Below the pieces are notes generated by a model that ran no database searches, was not told where the DNA came from, and saw nothing but the letters and a program-made list of their open reading frames with translations. This document shows, one piece after another, positions 25,244 through 35,299 of a stretch of DNA of 64,000 bases. The stretch is taken from assembly GCF_041914405.1 (NCBI RefSeq), contig NZ_JAYSDK010000005.1, forward strand, positions 1 to 64,000, given 5' to 3'. This DNA is from Zoogloea sp041914405. GTDB lineage: Bacteria > Pseudomonadota > Gammaproteobacteria > Burkholderiales > Rhodocyclaceae. Both the position numbers and the translations under genes were made by a program. Within the stretch, counting starts at the first letter, position 1, and each line of letters opens with the position of its first letter.

Positions 25244-27430
25244 ATGTTCCTGCTCGCCGCTCCGGCCCTGGCGCCGGCCGGCGACGCAGCGCGCTACGTC
25301 GGTAGCGAAGCCTGTACCGGCTGCCATGCCGACGAGGCCCGGCGCTGGCAGGCGTCCCACCACGCCCAGTCGATGCAGCTCGCCAGCCCGGCCACGGTGC
25401 TCGGCGACTTCCGCGATGTGCGCGTCAGTCACCACGGCCAGACCACGCGCTTCTTCCGCAGGGGCGAGGCCTTCTACGTGCGCACTGCCGGGCCGGACGG
25501 GCGTGAGGCGGACTTCCAGGTCACCCACACCTTCGGCGTGCATCCGCTGCAGCAGTACCTCGTCGCGTTGCCCGGCGGGCGCCTGCAGGCCCTCGGCGTG
25601 GCGTGGGACGCACGGCGCCGGGAGGAGGGCGGCCAGCGCTGGTATCACCTCTACCCGGACGCGCCGCCCAAGCCTGGCGAGCCCGTGCACTGGAGCGGCC
25701 GCGAGCAGAATTGGAACTTCATGTGCGCGTCCTGCCACTCCACCGGGTTGGTGAAGAATTACGATCTCCAGTCCGACCGCTACCGCACGCGCTGGGCCGA
25801 GATGGCGGTCGGCTGCGAGGCCTGCCATGGGCCCGCTTCGGCGCACCTGCTCTGGGCGCGGGGCGGCAAGCCGGCGGTAGCGGCCGATGCGGGCCTGACG
25901 GTGGCGACGCGGCAGCTGCGCCGGCTGGTCTTCCGCTACGACGGCAACCAGCCCATCGCCCGCAGCGACGGCGATCCGAAGGCCGGCCAGCGGGCCGGCG
26001 AAACCTGCTTCGGCTGCCACTCCCGGCGCCAGCAACTCACGGCGGAACCCCGGCCCGGAGCGGCCTTCCTCGACGACTACCGGCCGGTGCTGATCGAGCC
26101 TGGCCTCTACCATTCGGACGGGCAGATCGACGACGAGGTCTTCGAGTACGGCTCCTTCGTGCAGAGCCGCATGCACCGGGCCGGCGTCACCTGCAGCCAT
26201 TGTCACGATAGCCACAGCCTCAAGCTGCGCACCTACGGTAACGCCCTGTGCGGACAGTGCCACCTGCCGTCCCGCTACGACCGGCCGGAGCACCACGGCC
26301 ACGGCGAGGGCTCGGCCGGCGCCCAGTGCGTTAGCTGCCACATGCCGACCAAGACCTACATGGGCGTGCACGTGCGTCGCGACCATCGCCTGGCCGTGCC
26401 GCGCCCGGCCCAGAGCGCCCGCCTGGGCACGCCAGACGCCTGCACGGCCTGCCACAAGGACAAGAGCCCGGCCTGGGCCGCCGCCGCCATCGAGCGCTGG
26501 ACCGGACGGCCGGAAGCCGCCGTCACACCGCCGGTCGCTGTGCTGGCGGGGCGCCGCGCCGGCGTGCCGCTGGCCGAACTGCTGTCCGCCGAGTATCCGG
26601 CGATCCAGCAGGCTGGCGCGCTGCTGCGCCTGCCCGGCAGCCTTGGGGCGGCGGACGCGGTGGCCCGGGCGGCTCGTTCCGGTGAAGGTCTGCTGCGCCT
26701 CGGTGCCGCGCGGGCGCTGGCTGGCCTGGCGCTGCCCGAGGCCTGGCGCATCGGAGATAGTCTGCTCGACGACCCGCTGCGGGCGGTGCGCACCGAGGCG
26801 GCCCGCACGCTGGCAGCGGTGCCTGCCGAGCGCCTGCCGCCGGCACGCCGGGAACGGTTGAGTGCCGTGCTGGCGGAATTGATCGCCAGCGAGGAGCTGG
26901 CCGCGGATCGCCCCGAGAGCCACGTCAACCTTGCTCGTATCCACGCCGCCCGAGGCCAGTCCGAGGCGGCTGAGCAGGCCCTGCGCACCGCCTTGCGTCT
27001 GGATACCGCTTTCGTGCCGGCGCTGGTGAACCTGGCCGACCTGTACCGCGCCAGCGGCCGCGAGGCCGACGGCGAGGCCCAGCTGCGGCAGGCCGTCAGA
27101 CTCGCCCCGGCGGCCGCCGAACCGGCCCATGCCCTCGGCCTGGCGCTGATCCGCCAGGGCCGTCGCGATGCGGCGCTGCCGGAGCTGGCGCGGGCGGCTG
27201 CGCTGGCGCCGGACAATGGCCGCTACGCACTGGTGCTGGCCGTCGCCCAGCTGGAAAGCGGGCTGGGCGAGGCCGCGCTGGCGACGCTGACTGCGGCCCG
27301 CGTCCGCCTGCCGGAGGATGTGGCGCTGCTGCGCACCCTCGTGCAGATCGAGCGCCGCCTCGGCCGGCCGGAGGCGGCGCATCAGGCCGAGTTGCTGCGT
27401 CTCGAACGGGGGGCGGCGGCGGCCCCTTGA
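25244..27430 (+). CDS. Octahaem c-type cytochrome with TPR domain
   Basis: 728 residues from ATG 25244. Eight CXXCH haem sites: CTGCH 24-28, CASCH 161-165, CEACH 191-195, CFGCH 255-259, CSHCH 317-321, CGQCH 336-340, CVSCH 362-366 and CTACH 400-404. Residues from about 430 are Ala/Leu/Arg-rich helical repeats ending in TPRs (about 590-725). It is probably a periplasmic electron carrier or reductase. The ATG lacks a ribosome-binding site and its signal peptide has no basic residue. A CTG at 25181, overlapping the arylsulfatase TGA and five bases after GGTGGAG, would give a proper signal peptide (KAAVSRHLPSFGGWWRIVF), so translation may really begin there. Confidence 0.88.
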   Translation: MFLLAAPALAPAGDAARYVGSEACTGCHADEARRWQASHHAQSMQLASPATVLGDFRDVRVSHHGQTTRFFRRGEAFYVRTAGPDGREADFQVTHTFGVHPLQQYLVALPGGRLQALGVAWDARRREEGGQRWYHLYPDAPPKPGEPVHWSGREQNWNFMCASCHSTGLVKNYDLQSDRYRTRWAEMAVGCEACHGPASAHLLWARGGKPAVAADAGLTVATRQLRRLVFRYDGNQPIARSDGDPKAGQRAGETCFGCHSRRQQLTAEPRPGAAFLDDYRPVLIEPGLYHSDGQIDDEVFEYGSFVQSRMHRAGVTCSHCHDSHSLKLRTYGNALCGQCHLPSRYDRPEHHGHGEGSAGAQCVSCHMPTKTYMGVHVRRDHRLAVPRPAQSARLGTPDACTACHKDKSPAWAAAAIERWTGRPEAAVTPPVAVLAGRRAGVPLAELLSAEYPAIQQAGALLRLPGSLGAADAVARAARSGEGLLRLGAARALAGLALPEAWRIGDSLLDDPLRAVRTEAARTLAAVPAERLPPARRERLSAVLAELIASEELAADRPESHVNLARIHAARGQSEAAEQALRTALRLDTAFVPALVNLADLYRASGREADGEAQLRQAVRLAPAAAEPAHALGLALIRQGRRDAALPELARAAALAPDNGRYALVLAVAQLESGLGEAALATLTAARVRLPEDVALLRTLVQIERRLGRPEAAHQAELLRLERGAAAAP

Positions 27431-27561
27431 GCGAGCCCCCGGCCGGGTATGGGGAGGTTGCGAAATCAGCAGGCCGGCAGCAGACGGTGGCGTGATCTGT
27501 GTGCAGCGCAACAGCCCGGCCAATCGGTGGGCATCGCGATGGTGGCCGCGCGCATCCTCCG

Positions 27562-27596
27562 GCGCGTGGATTTATTTCGATAAATCAAGCGCGTGG
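27562..27596. repeat. Hairpin flanked by direct repeats upstream of the SMP-30-like gene
   Basis: GATTTAT (27569-27575) pairs with ATAAATC (27580-27586) over a TTCG loop, and the direct repeat GCGCGTGG occurs at 27562-27569 and 27589-27596. The AT-rich core stands out in GC-rich sequence. It could be an operator or promoter element for the 27707 gene. Confidence 0.4.
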
Positions 27597-27706
27597 CGGC
27601 AGGGCCCGATGGTTCGGCAGGGGGGTGGCACGGCCCGTGCAGGGGAAGGGCCTGCCCCTGCGGCCGAGGCCGCTCACCTCATTGTCTGTTACCGATACCG
27701 ACCGCC

Positions 27707-28681
27707 ATGAAACTCAAAGCCTCCCTCCGCGCCCTGGCCGCCCTTGGCGGTGTGCTGCTGAGCCTGTCCGGAGCCCACGCCCAGGAAGCCGTGACCCCGG
27801 CCATCTCCGGCGTGGTCGCCGCCGGCACGAAAATCGAACTCATCAAGGACGGCTTCAAGGGCACTGAAGGCCCGATCGCCGCGCCGGACGGCGGCGTGCT
27901 GTTCACCGAGAACCAGAACGCCCGCGTGATCCGTATCGCGCCGGATGGCTCCACCTCGGTTTTCCTCGACAACACCAACGGTGTCAATGCGCTGGCCTTC
28001 GCGGCCAATGGCGACCTGGTGGCGGTGCAGACCCTGCAGCCGAAGGTCGGCGTGATCTTGCCCGCCGGCAACGCGCGTACGCTGGCCGAGAAGGTGGACG
28101 GCGGCCTGTCCTTCGGCCGCCCCAACGACCTGGTGGTGGACAAGGCCGGCAACGTGTATTTCACCGATTCCGGGGCCAACGCCAATGCCAATCCCAAGCC
28201 GGACCTGTCCAAGATATCGCCGCCGGCGGTGTACCGCATCACCCCCGAGTTCGCGATCGAGCGCCTCGCCAAGGACATCGAGCGCCCCAACGGCATCCAG
28301 TTGAGCCCGGACGAGAAGGTGCTGTACGTGGCCAACACGGCCGGCGAGTACGTGTTCGCCTATGACATCGGCGCCAACGGCAAGCTCGGCCCGAAGCGCC
28401 AGTTCGCCAAGCTCGAAGGCTTCCGCCAGACCGACAACGGTCCGTCCAGTGGCGCCGACGGCCTGGCGGTGGACAAGGATGGGCGCCTCTACGTGGCCAG
28501 CAGCGCCGGCGTGCAGGTGTTCAGCAACAAGGGCGAGCCCCTCGGCATCATCGCGTTGCCGAAGGCGCCGCAGAACCTGGCCTTCGCCGGCCCCGGCAAG
28601 CAACAGCTGTACGTGGTCGGCCGTGGTGCGGTCTACCGTATTCCGGTGCTGACCGCCGGCTACGCCGGGCGCGCCAAGTAA
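27707..28681 (+). CDS. Exported SMP-30/gluconolactonase-like beta-propeller protein
   Basis: 324 residues from MKLKASLRALAALGGVLLSL, a signal peptide ending in GAHAQ. The mature protein is built from beta-propeller blades with repeated segments such as GPIAAPDGGVLFTE, NDLVVDKAGNVYFTDSG, NGIQLSPDEKVLYVANT and DGLAVDKDGRLYVAS, which match the SMP-30/gluconolaconase/LRE-like family. The Glu in TEGPIAAPDG and the Asn/Asp in the later blades are the usual divalent-metal ligands. Such enzymes hydrolyse lactones; the periplasmic location is unusual but not unique. No strong ribosome-binding site precedes the ATG. A related hydrolase follows 31 bases downstream. Confidence 0.87.
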   Translation: MKLKASLRALAALGGVLLSLSGAHAQEAVTPAISGVVAAGTKIELIKDGFKGTEGPIAAPDGGVLFTENQNARVIRIAPDGSTSVFLDNTNGVNALAFAANGDLVAVQTLQPKVGVILPAGNARTLAEKVDGGLSFGRPNDLVVDKAGNVYFTDSGANANANPKPDLSKISPPAVYRITPEFAIERLAKDIERPNGIQLSPDEKVLYVANTAGEYVFAYDIGANGKLGPKRQFAKLEGFRQTDNGPSSGADGLAVDKDGRLYVASSAGVQVFSNKGEPLGIIALPKAPQNLAFAGPGKQQLYVVGRGAVYRIPVLTAGYAGRAK

Positions 28682-28712
28682 GCCCGATTTTTACCGATTG
28701 TTGGAGGTTTCC

Positions 28713-29603
<891 letters not shown>

Positions 29604-29613
29604 TTTTGTGTTC

Positions 29614-29686
29614 CCGTGGGGGCGAATTCGTTCGCCCGCGGAGCCCGTTCCTGCCGACGGTGGGCGAATGAATTCGCCCCTACGGT
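29614..29686. repeat. REP-like paired palindrome (R2)
   Basis: Two arms in opposite orientation: GGGGGCGAATTCGTTCGCCC (about 29618-29637) and GGGCGAATGAATTCGCCCC (29663-29681), separated by about 25 bases, with outer flanks CGTGGG and CTACGG. It lies between the hydrolase and cytochrome c' genes. The first arm differs from the core consensus by one base (TTCG for TTCA). Confidence 0.8.
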
Positions 29687-29721
29687 TCAATCACTCATCA
29701 CTGAGATCGTACGGAGAAACA

Positions 29722-30201
29722 ATGAAGAAGTTCGTCAAACCCCTGCTTGCCGCCCTGCTCGTGACCACGACCGCCGCCGCGACCACCATGGCCTTCGCCC
29801 AGCAAGCGCCGAAGCCCGAGCAAGTCATCAAGTGGCGCCAGTCCGTCTATCAGGTGCTGGCCTGGAACAACGGCCGCATCAAGGCCAGCGTGGACGGCAC
29901 CTACAACAAGGACGAAGTGATCCGCGCCGCCAACGCCATCGCCGCCATCGCCAATTCCGGCCTCGGCGCGCTGTACCCGGCCGGCACCGAAACCGGCAAG
30001 GGCTGGCGTGAAACCACCGTCAAGCCCGAGCTGTTCACCGAGCAGGCCAAGGCCGGCGAAGCCGCCAAGAAGTTCATCACCGAAGCCAACGAACTCGCCA
30101 AAGTCGCCGCTACCGGCGACGCCGGCGCGGTCAAGGTGGCCTTCGGCAAGCTCGGCCAGACCTGCAAGGGCTGCCACGACGACTTCCGCAAGAAGGACTG
30201 A
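29722..30201 (+). CDS. Cytochrome c' (class II c-type cytochrome)
   Basis: 159 residues from MKKFVKPLLAALLVTTTAAA, a signal peptide ending in AFAQQ; ACGGAGAAACA precedes the ATG. The mature part is a four-helix bundle with the single haem site CKGCH near the C-terminus (QTCKGCHDDFRKKD), as in cytochrome c'/c-556. Such proteins sit in the periplasm and bind NO or transfer electrons. It is closed by a strong terminator 70 bases downstream. Confidence 0.92.
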   Translation: MKKFVKPLLAALLVTTTAAATTMAFAQQAPKPEQVIKWRQSVYQVLAWNNGRIKASVDGTYNKDEVIRAANAIAAIANSGLGALYPAGTETGKGWRETTVKPELFTEQAKAGEAAKKFITEANELAKVAATGDAGAVKVAFGKLGQTCKGCHDDFRKKD

Positions 30202-30270
30202 GCAGTTTGCGGCGGTGTCCGGGCCGGCCTTTTTTGCCCGACCGGCGGCTGTGCTCCGGACATCCTGTGG

Positions 30271-30297
30271 CGGGGCAGCTTCGGCTGCCCCGTTTTT
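30271..30297 (+). terminator. Rho-independent terminator after the cytochrome c' gene
   Basis: CGGGGCAGC (30271-30279) pairs with GCTGCCCCG (30284-30292) over a TTCG tetraloop, followed by TTTTT. Confidence 0.93.
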
Positions 30298-30319
30298 CGT
30301 TCCGCCGTGTGCGGGCACG

Positions 30320-30546
30320 GCTCCCGCTGCTATTTTGGGGCTGGCCTTCGACCCGGAGATCCCGATCCTTGACGGGGCCACCGCCAGCATCGACCCAGTC
30401 CCGGCCGGCCGGGATCATGAAGGGGGCGGACCTGCATCGTGATCGTCGGCCGTGGGCGCCTGCTCGAAATGGGTAGCCACGAAGCCTTGTTTGCCCGGAA
30501 TGGGCTCTACAGAACGCTGCACGAGGCCCAGACGCTGGCCGGTTGG
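30320..30546 (+). pseudogene. Remnant of an ABC-transporter ATPase domain (C-terminal end)
   Basis: Two plus-strand frames together resemble the end of an MsbA-type ABC exporter. In one frame (up to a stop at 30440-30442) FDPEIPILDGATASIDPV matches Walker B and D-loop, with Gly in place of the catalytic Glu. In another frame, from 30421, RGRTCIVIVGRGRLLEMGSH, continuing EALFARNGLYRTLHEAQ, matches the region around the H-loop and the C-terminus, but the H-loop itself (the usual AHRLST segment) is missing, as if deleted between the two IVI stretches. There is at least one frameshift, one active-site loss and one deletion, so it is a decayed gene end. No transposon is visible beside it. Confidence 0.65.
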
Positions 30547-30659
30547 TCGCCATCGTTAAGGATTTGGCCGGCACTGCTCCAAAAATGCTGGGCCGGACGC
30601 ACGGATCGCGGTAAGTTCAAGCGCGAATCCATGCCTGCCGATCTGTCGACCTCACATTC

Positions 30660-33600
30660 ATGCGCCCCTTCAAGCTGCACTGGCTATTTCTGGCTGTCTT
30701 GCTGCCGGGCATCGTCGCGCTGGTCGTATTGCTGGTGGACTCCTACCGCCGTGAAGCGGACAAGCTGCAACAGAACGCGCTGCAGACGGCGCGGGCGCTA
30801 CGCCAGGTGGTGGAAGAGCAGGTCATCGGCAAGCAGAAGGTGTTGCAGGGCTTCGCGATGGGGAGCTGCGCCCTGGACCGGGGCGACTACGCGGCGCTCG
30901 GCCAGCAGGCCATGGCGCTGCTGGCCGAGACGGATTTCGCCGATGCGCTGGTGCTCACCGATGCCAGCGGCCAGCAGTACCTCAACACCCTGATTCCCGC
31001 CGGGCAGCCGCTGCCCATGACGAAGAACATGGTCCGCGTGCGGCGGATCTTCGACTCCCGGCGTCCGTATATCTCGGAGGTGGTCGTCGGTACCGTGGCC
31101 AAGCGCCACCTGATCACCATCGATGTGCCGGTGATCCGTGACGGCCAGGTATTGTTCGACCTGAACCTGGTCCTCTTCCCGGAGCGTCTCGGGCGCATCC
31201 TCAATACCCAGCAGTTGCCGGAGGGCTGGCGGGCATCCATCTACGATGTCACCGGCCATGTTGCTGCCCGCAGCCTGAACGGGGCTGGAGTCGCCGGTCA
31301 GCCGGTGCCGCCGGCCCTGATGGAGCGCCTCGCCGGGGCGCCCGAGGGGCTGGTGCGGGGCATGAGCCAGGACGGGAGGGATGTTCTCGGGGCGTATAGC
31401 CGCTCGGACCTGACCGGCTACTCGGTCGCGGTCGCCGTGCCGGTCGACCTCCTGGAACGGGAGCTCGCCCGCAACTTGGCGCTCAGCGCACTGCTCGTGG
31501 CCGCCATGACACTGGCCAGCCTGCTGCTTGCCCGGCGTTTCGGCGGGCAACTGCAGGCGGCGCTGCGGGGACTGGTCACGGCGGTGGACTCCGCTGCTAC
31601 CGGGCGTTCGGAGGGGATTGCGCCCTCTGAAGGGCCGGCGGAGGTGCGCCACCTGTCGGCACAGTTTGCGCGGATGCTGCAGGCCCGCAACGAGGCGGAC
31701 CGCGTGGTCCGTTCCGAACGCCAGCGCCTCTACGACATCCTCGAGACGCTGCCGGCCTTCGTCGTGCTGCGCACGCCGGATTTCCGGGTGGTGTTCGCCA
31801 ACGCCATCTACCGCCAGCGCTTCCAGGATGAGCACGGGGACAACTGTGCGGCCTTGTTCAGCAGCCATGCGGCGCGCCATCTGGGGGAGGTGGGCTGCGA
31901 ATGGGAGTGGGTGGGCCCGGATCGGCGCGTCTATGCGATCCACGACCGCCCGATCGTCGGCTCCGACGGGGCGCCACTGGTCCTCAAGATGGGGATCGAC
32001 ATCACCGAGAGGCGGGCCGCCGAAGCCGCCCTGCGGGATAGCGAAGAGAGCCTGCGTATCGCGCTGACCTTCTCGCCGAACGCGATCGTGATGGCCGACC
32101 AGCAGGCCCGTTTCACCTTTGCCAACCGGCAGGCCGAGCTGTGTTTCGGCTACAGCCAGTCGGAATGGCTGGCGATGAACGTCGCGGATCTCTTCCCGTC
32201 CTTGGAGGTCGAGCGGGTGATGACCCATTACCGTCGTAATGCGGCGGGCAGCCACGAGTTCTTCGAGGCTGTTACCCGTCACAAGAGCGGGCGCCTGATC
32301 GATGTGGAGATCAATGGCGTGCTGCTGCCCGACGGCCGGGTGCTCGGCGAGATCATCGACATCTCGGTGCGCAAGGCGGCCGAAAAGCAGATCCGCCAGT
32401 TGTCGATGGCTGTCGAGCAGAGTATCGAGAGCGTCGTCATCACCGACCTGGACACCCGCATCGAATACGTGAACGAGGCCTTCGTGCGCAGCTCCGGCTA
32501 CCGCCGCGAGGAGGTCCTCGGCCAGACCCCCGCACTGCTGAAGTCGGGCCAGACGCCGCGCGCGACCTACGACGCGCTGTGGGCGGCGCTCGACGCCGGG
32601 CAGCCGTGGCGCGGCGAGTTCATCAACCGGCGCAAGAGCGGTGAGGTCTACATCGAGAACACGACCATCGTGCCGATCCGCGAGCACGACGGGCAGATCA
32701 CCCACTACCTGGCGGTCAAGGAGGACGTGAGCGAGCGGCGGCGCATTGAGGGGGAACTGGAGCGCTACCGCTACCACCTGGAGTCGCTCGTCGAGGAGCG
32801 CACTGCGGCGCTGTCCATCGCCAAGGAGGCGGCGGAGGCGGCCAACCGCGCCAAGAGCACCTTCCTGACGACGATGAGCCACGAGCTGCGCACGCCGATG
32901 AACGCCATCATGGGCATGACGGCGATGGCCCTGCAGCGGGCCACCGATCCGCGCCAGATCGAGCAGCTCAGCAAGGCACGCCAGGCGACCCAGCATCTGC
33001 TGGCCCTGATCAACGACATTCTCGACATTTCCCGGATCGAAGCCGATCGCCTGACCCTCGACCAGATCGATTTCCGCCTGGACAGCGTGCTCGAAAACCT
33101 GCGCACGCTGATGGGCGGGGCGGCCGAGCAGAAGGGCTTGCTCCTGCAGATCAACGTGACACCGGAACTGGCCCAGCTGCCCTTGCGCGGCGACCCGCTG
33201 CGCCTTGGGCAGATCCTGGTCAATCTGGTCGGCAATGCGCTCAAGTTCACCCCGGCCGGGCGGATCGAGGTCTCCGTGACGCTGGGCGAGGAGGTCCCTG
33301 GCATGGTGGGCCTGCGCTTCGAGGTGCACGACACCGGCATCGGCATCGCCGCCGAGGATCAGCTGCGTTTGTTCGCCACCTTCGAGCAGGTGGATGGCTC
33401 GATGACCCGCAAGTACGGCGGCTCTGGCCTGGGGTTGGCGATCAGCCGGCGCCTGGCCAGAATGATGGGCGGCGACATGGGGGTGACGAGCGAGATCGAC
33501 GTGGGCAGCACCTTCTGGTTCACGGTGTGCCTGCCGAGGGGCGAGGCGTGCGCGGTCCGGCCGCCCGGCCGGAGCATCTCGAACGCGGAGCTCGGCCTGC

Positions 33601-34010
33601 GCAAGCGCTTTCCCGGCGTAAGGGTGCTGCTGGCCGAGGACGACCTGGTCAACCAGGAGGTGGTGAAGGCCCTCATCGAGGAGGCCGGCATCCGCGTCGA
33701 TGTGGCCGGCAACGGCGCCGAGGCACTCGAGATGGCCCGGCGGACGCCTTATGCGCTGGTTTTGATGGACATGCAGATGCCGGTGATGAACGGCATCGAG
33801 GCGGCCGGCGAGTTGCGCCAGCTGGACGGCTACGTGGAGACGCCGATCCTGGCCCTGACCGCCAACGCCTTCGAGGATGACCGCCGGGCCTGTCTGGAGG
33901 CCGGAATGGATGATTTCATCACCAAGCCGGTGGAGCCCGCCCGCCTGCTCGAGAGCCTGTTGCAGTGGCTGGAGCGGGCCGCGGATGAGCGCAAGTTTGC
34001 CGACAGCTAA
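30660..34010 (+). CDS. Hybrid sensor histidine kinase with periplasmic sensor, PAS domains and receiver
   Basis: 1116 residues. Membrane helices at about 8-26 and 273-291 enclose a periplasmic Cache-like sensor (about 30-268). Three PAS-type domains follow (about 350-455, 466-580 and 585-705), the last with a PAC motif. The kinase core has phosphoacceptor His741 (TTMSHELRTPMNAI), N-box LVNLVGNALKFTP, G1 HDTGIGIAAEDQ and G2 YGGSGLGLAISRRL. The C-terminal receiver carries Asp1037 (LVLMDMQMPVM) and an FITKPV lysine. There is no Hpt domain, so it probably passes phosphate to an unlinked partner. The signal sensed is unknown. The next gene begins 77 bases downstream and may be cotranscribed. Confidence 0.93.
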   Translation: MRPFKLHWLFLAVLLPGIVALVVLLVDSYRREADKLQQNALQTARALRQVVEEQVIGKQKVLQGFAMGSCALDRGDYAALGQQAMALLAETDFADALVLTDASGQQYLNTLIPAGQPLPMTKNMVRVRRIFDSRRPYISEVVVGTVAKRHLITIDVPVIRDGQVLFDLNLVLFPERLGRILNTQQLPEGWRASIYDVTGHVAARSLNGAGVAGQPVPPALMERLAGAPEGLVRGMSQDGRDVLGAYSRSDLTGYSVAVAVPVDLLERELARNLALSALLVAAMTLASLLLARRFGGQLQAALRGLVTAVDSAATGRSEGIAPSEGPAEVRHLSAQFARMLQARNEADRVVRSERQRLYDILETLPAFVVLRTPDFRVVFANAIYRQRFQDEHGDNCAALFSSHAARHLGEVGCEWEWVGPDRRVYAIHDRPIVGSDGAPLVLKMGIDITERRAAEAALRDSEESLRIALTFSPNAIVMADQQARFTFANRQAELCFGYSQSEWLAMNVADLFPSLEVERVMTHYRRNAAGSHEFFEAVTRHKSGRLIDVEINGVLLPDGRVLGEIIDISVRKAAEKQIRQLSMAVEQSIESVVITDLDTRIEYVNEAFVRSSGYRREEVLGQTPALLKSGQTPRATYDALWAALDAGQPWRGEFINRRKSGEVYIENTTIVPIREHDGQITHYLAVKEDVSERRRIEGELERYRYHLESLVEERTAALSIAKEAAEAANRAKSTFLTTMSHELRTPMNAIMGMTAMALQRATDPRQIEQLSKARQATQHLLALINDILDISRIEADRLTLDQIDFRLDSVLENLRTLMGGAAEQKGLLLQINVTPELAQLPLRGDPLRLGQILVNLVGNALKFTPAGRIEVSVTLGEEVPGMVGLRFEVHDTGIGIAAEDQLRLFATFEQVDGSMTRKYGGSGLGLAISRRLARMMGGDMGVTSEIDVGSTFWFTVCLPRGEACAVRPPGRSISNAELGLRKRFPGVRVLLAEDDLVNQEVVKALIEEAGIRVDVAGNGAEALEMARRTPYALVLMDMQMPVMNGIEAAGELRQLDGYVETPILALTANAFEDDRRACLEAGMDDFITKPVEPARLLESLLQWLERAADERKFADS

Positions 34011-34087
34011 CCGCCAGATCCGTGCCAGTCTGAATCGCTAGCCTTTGGGGTTCTGACACTCCGTCTTCACCGTGCAGGTCTGAACCC

Positions 34088-35299
34088 ATGAAAGAATTCC
34101 AGGATATCGCCCGCTGGCTCGACCAGCGCGGCTCCGTGCATCTCATTCCCCGCGTCGAGTCGCTGCCGTCGCCGGCCTTCCGCATGGATGGCTGCGAGCA
34201 TGTGTCCTTCAGTACCAACAACTACCTCGGGTTGGCCTCCCACCCGCGCATGATCGCCAAGGCGCGGGAAGGCCTGGAGCGTTACGGCGTAGGTAACTGC
34301 GAGTCGCGCCTGCTTGGCGGTGATCTGGAAATCTACGATCAGCTGGAACAGAAGCTGGCAGCCATGAAGGGAAAGGACACGGCACTGCTGTTCGCCACCG
34401 GCTACCTGACCAACCTCGGCGTGCTGTCCTCGCTGGTCAAGACGGCGCAGTTCGCGCGCATCTACGGCTACCGCAGCCGTGGCCGCCACAGCTACGCGTT
34501 CTTCTCGGACGAATACAACCACGTCAGCATCCGCGAGGGCATCCGCTTGTCCGGGGCCGACCGCCTGACCTTCCGCCACCTGGACCTGGATCATCTGGAG
34601 TCCCTGCTGAAGGCCTCCGAAGCGACGACCAAGATCATCGTTACCGACGGCGTCTTCAGCCAGGACGGCGACATTGCGCCGCTGCCCGAGCTGCTATCCA
34701 TTGCCGACCGCTACGACGCGATGGTGTACGTGGACGATGCCCACGGCACCGGTGTGTTGGGTGAAAATGGTGGCGGCATCACCGAACACTTCGGCATCGA
34801 CGATCCGCGCTTGATCTGCATGGGCACCCTCAGCAAGGCCTATGGCGCCATTGGCGGCTTCATCGCCACCGACAAATACATTGGCGAATTGCTGCGCCTG
34901 ACCTGCTCGGCCTATGGTTTTACATCCACGCTGCCGCCGGACCAGGTGTTTGCGGTGAGCGAGGCCATCGACATTGTTACCGACGAGCCGGCGCGCCGTC
35001 AGCGCCTGTGGGACAACCAGCGCTATTTCGTCGAATCGATGAAGGGCTTGCCGTACCAGGTGGTGTCCACGGCGACACCGATCGTGCCGGTGCTGATCGG
35101 CGACGAGGTGGAGACGGACCGTCTGTCCTTGCTGCTGCGCAGCGTCGGGCTGCATGTGGACAGCGTCAAGTTCCCCGCCGTGCCGAAAAACCAGGGGCGT
35201 TTGCGGGTGATCCTGAATGCCGGCCACTCCCGCGAGCAGATCGACCTGCTGGTGTCGGTCTTCCGTAATCATCAGGCGGTATTGCCGAAGGCGGCCTGA
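34088..35299 (+). CDS. AONS-family PLP-dependent acyltransferase (alpha-oxoamine synthase fold)
   Basis: 403 residues. The PLP lysine is Lys250 in ICMGTLSKAYGAIGG, with Asp216 and His219 in VYVDDAHGTGVLG and a base-stacking His near 145 (DEYNHVS). The N-terminal NNYLGLASHP segment is also typical of the family that joins an amino acid to an acyl-CoA (8-amino-7-oxononanoate synthase, Kbl, serine palmitoyltransferase, CqsA). The usual G-S-x-x-SR loop reads GVGNCESRLLGG here, so the enzyme is not a standard BioF, and no biotin genes are near. It lies between a hybrid kinase and a GT2 glycosyltransferase; a sphingolipid-like or signalling-molecule product is conceivable, but unproven. Confidence 0.8.
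   Translation: MKEFQDIARWLDQRGSVHLIPRVESLPSPAFRMDGCEHVSFSTNNYLGLASHPRMIAKAREGLERYGVGNCESRLLGGDLEIYDQLEQKLAAMKGKDTALLFATGYLTNLGVLSSLVKTAQFARIYGYRSRGRHSYAFFSDEYNHVSIREGIRLSGADRLTFRHLDLDHLESLLKASEATTKIIVTDGVFSQDGDIAPLPELLSIADRYDAMVYVDDAHGTGVLGENGGGITEHFGIDDPRLICMGTLSKAYGAIGGFIATDKYIGELLRLTCSAYGFTSTLPPDQVFAVSEAIDIVTDEPARRQRLWDNQRYFVESMKGLPYQVVSTATPIVPVLIGDEVETDRLSLLLRSVGLHVDSVKFPAVPKNQGRLRVILNAGHSREQIDLLVSVFRNHQAVLPKAA

Noticed and set aside
25124..27523. A 799-codon antisense reading frame over the octahaem cytochrome
   Set aside because: Antisense shadow caused by high GC; the sense frame has eight CXXCH motifs and TPRs.
30798..33329. An 843-codon antisense frame over the hybrid histidine kinase
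   Set aside because: No recognisable motif on the minus strand; the plus strand has all kinase and receiver motifs.
34088..35299. CqsA/LqsA-type autoinducer synthase next to its kinase
   Set aside because: The hybrid kinase has a periplasmic Cache-like sensor and PAS domains, not the multi-helix membrane sensor of CqsS/LqsS, and the enzyme's subgroup cannot be decided by eye.
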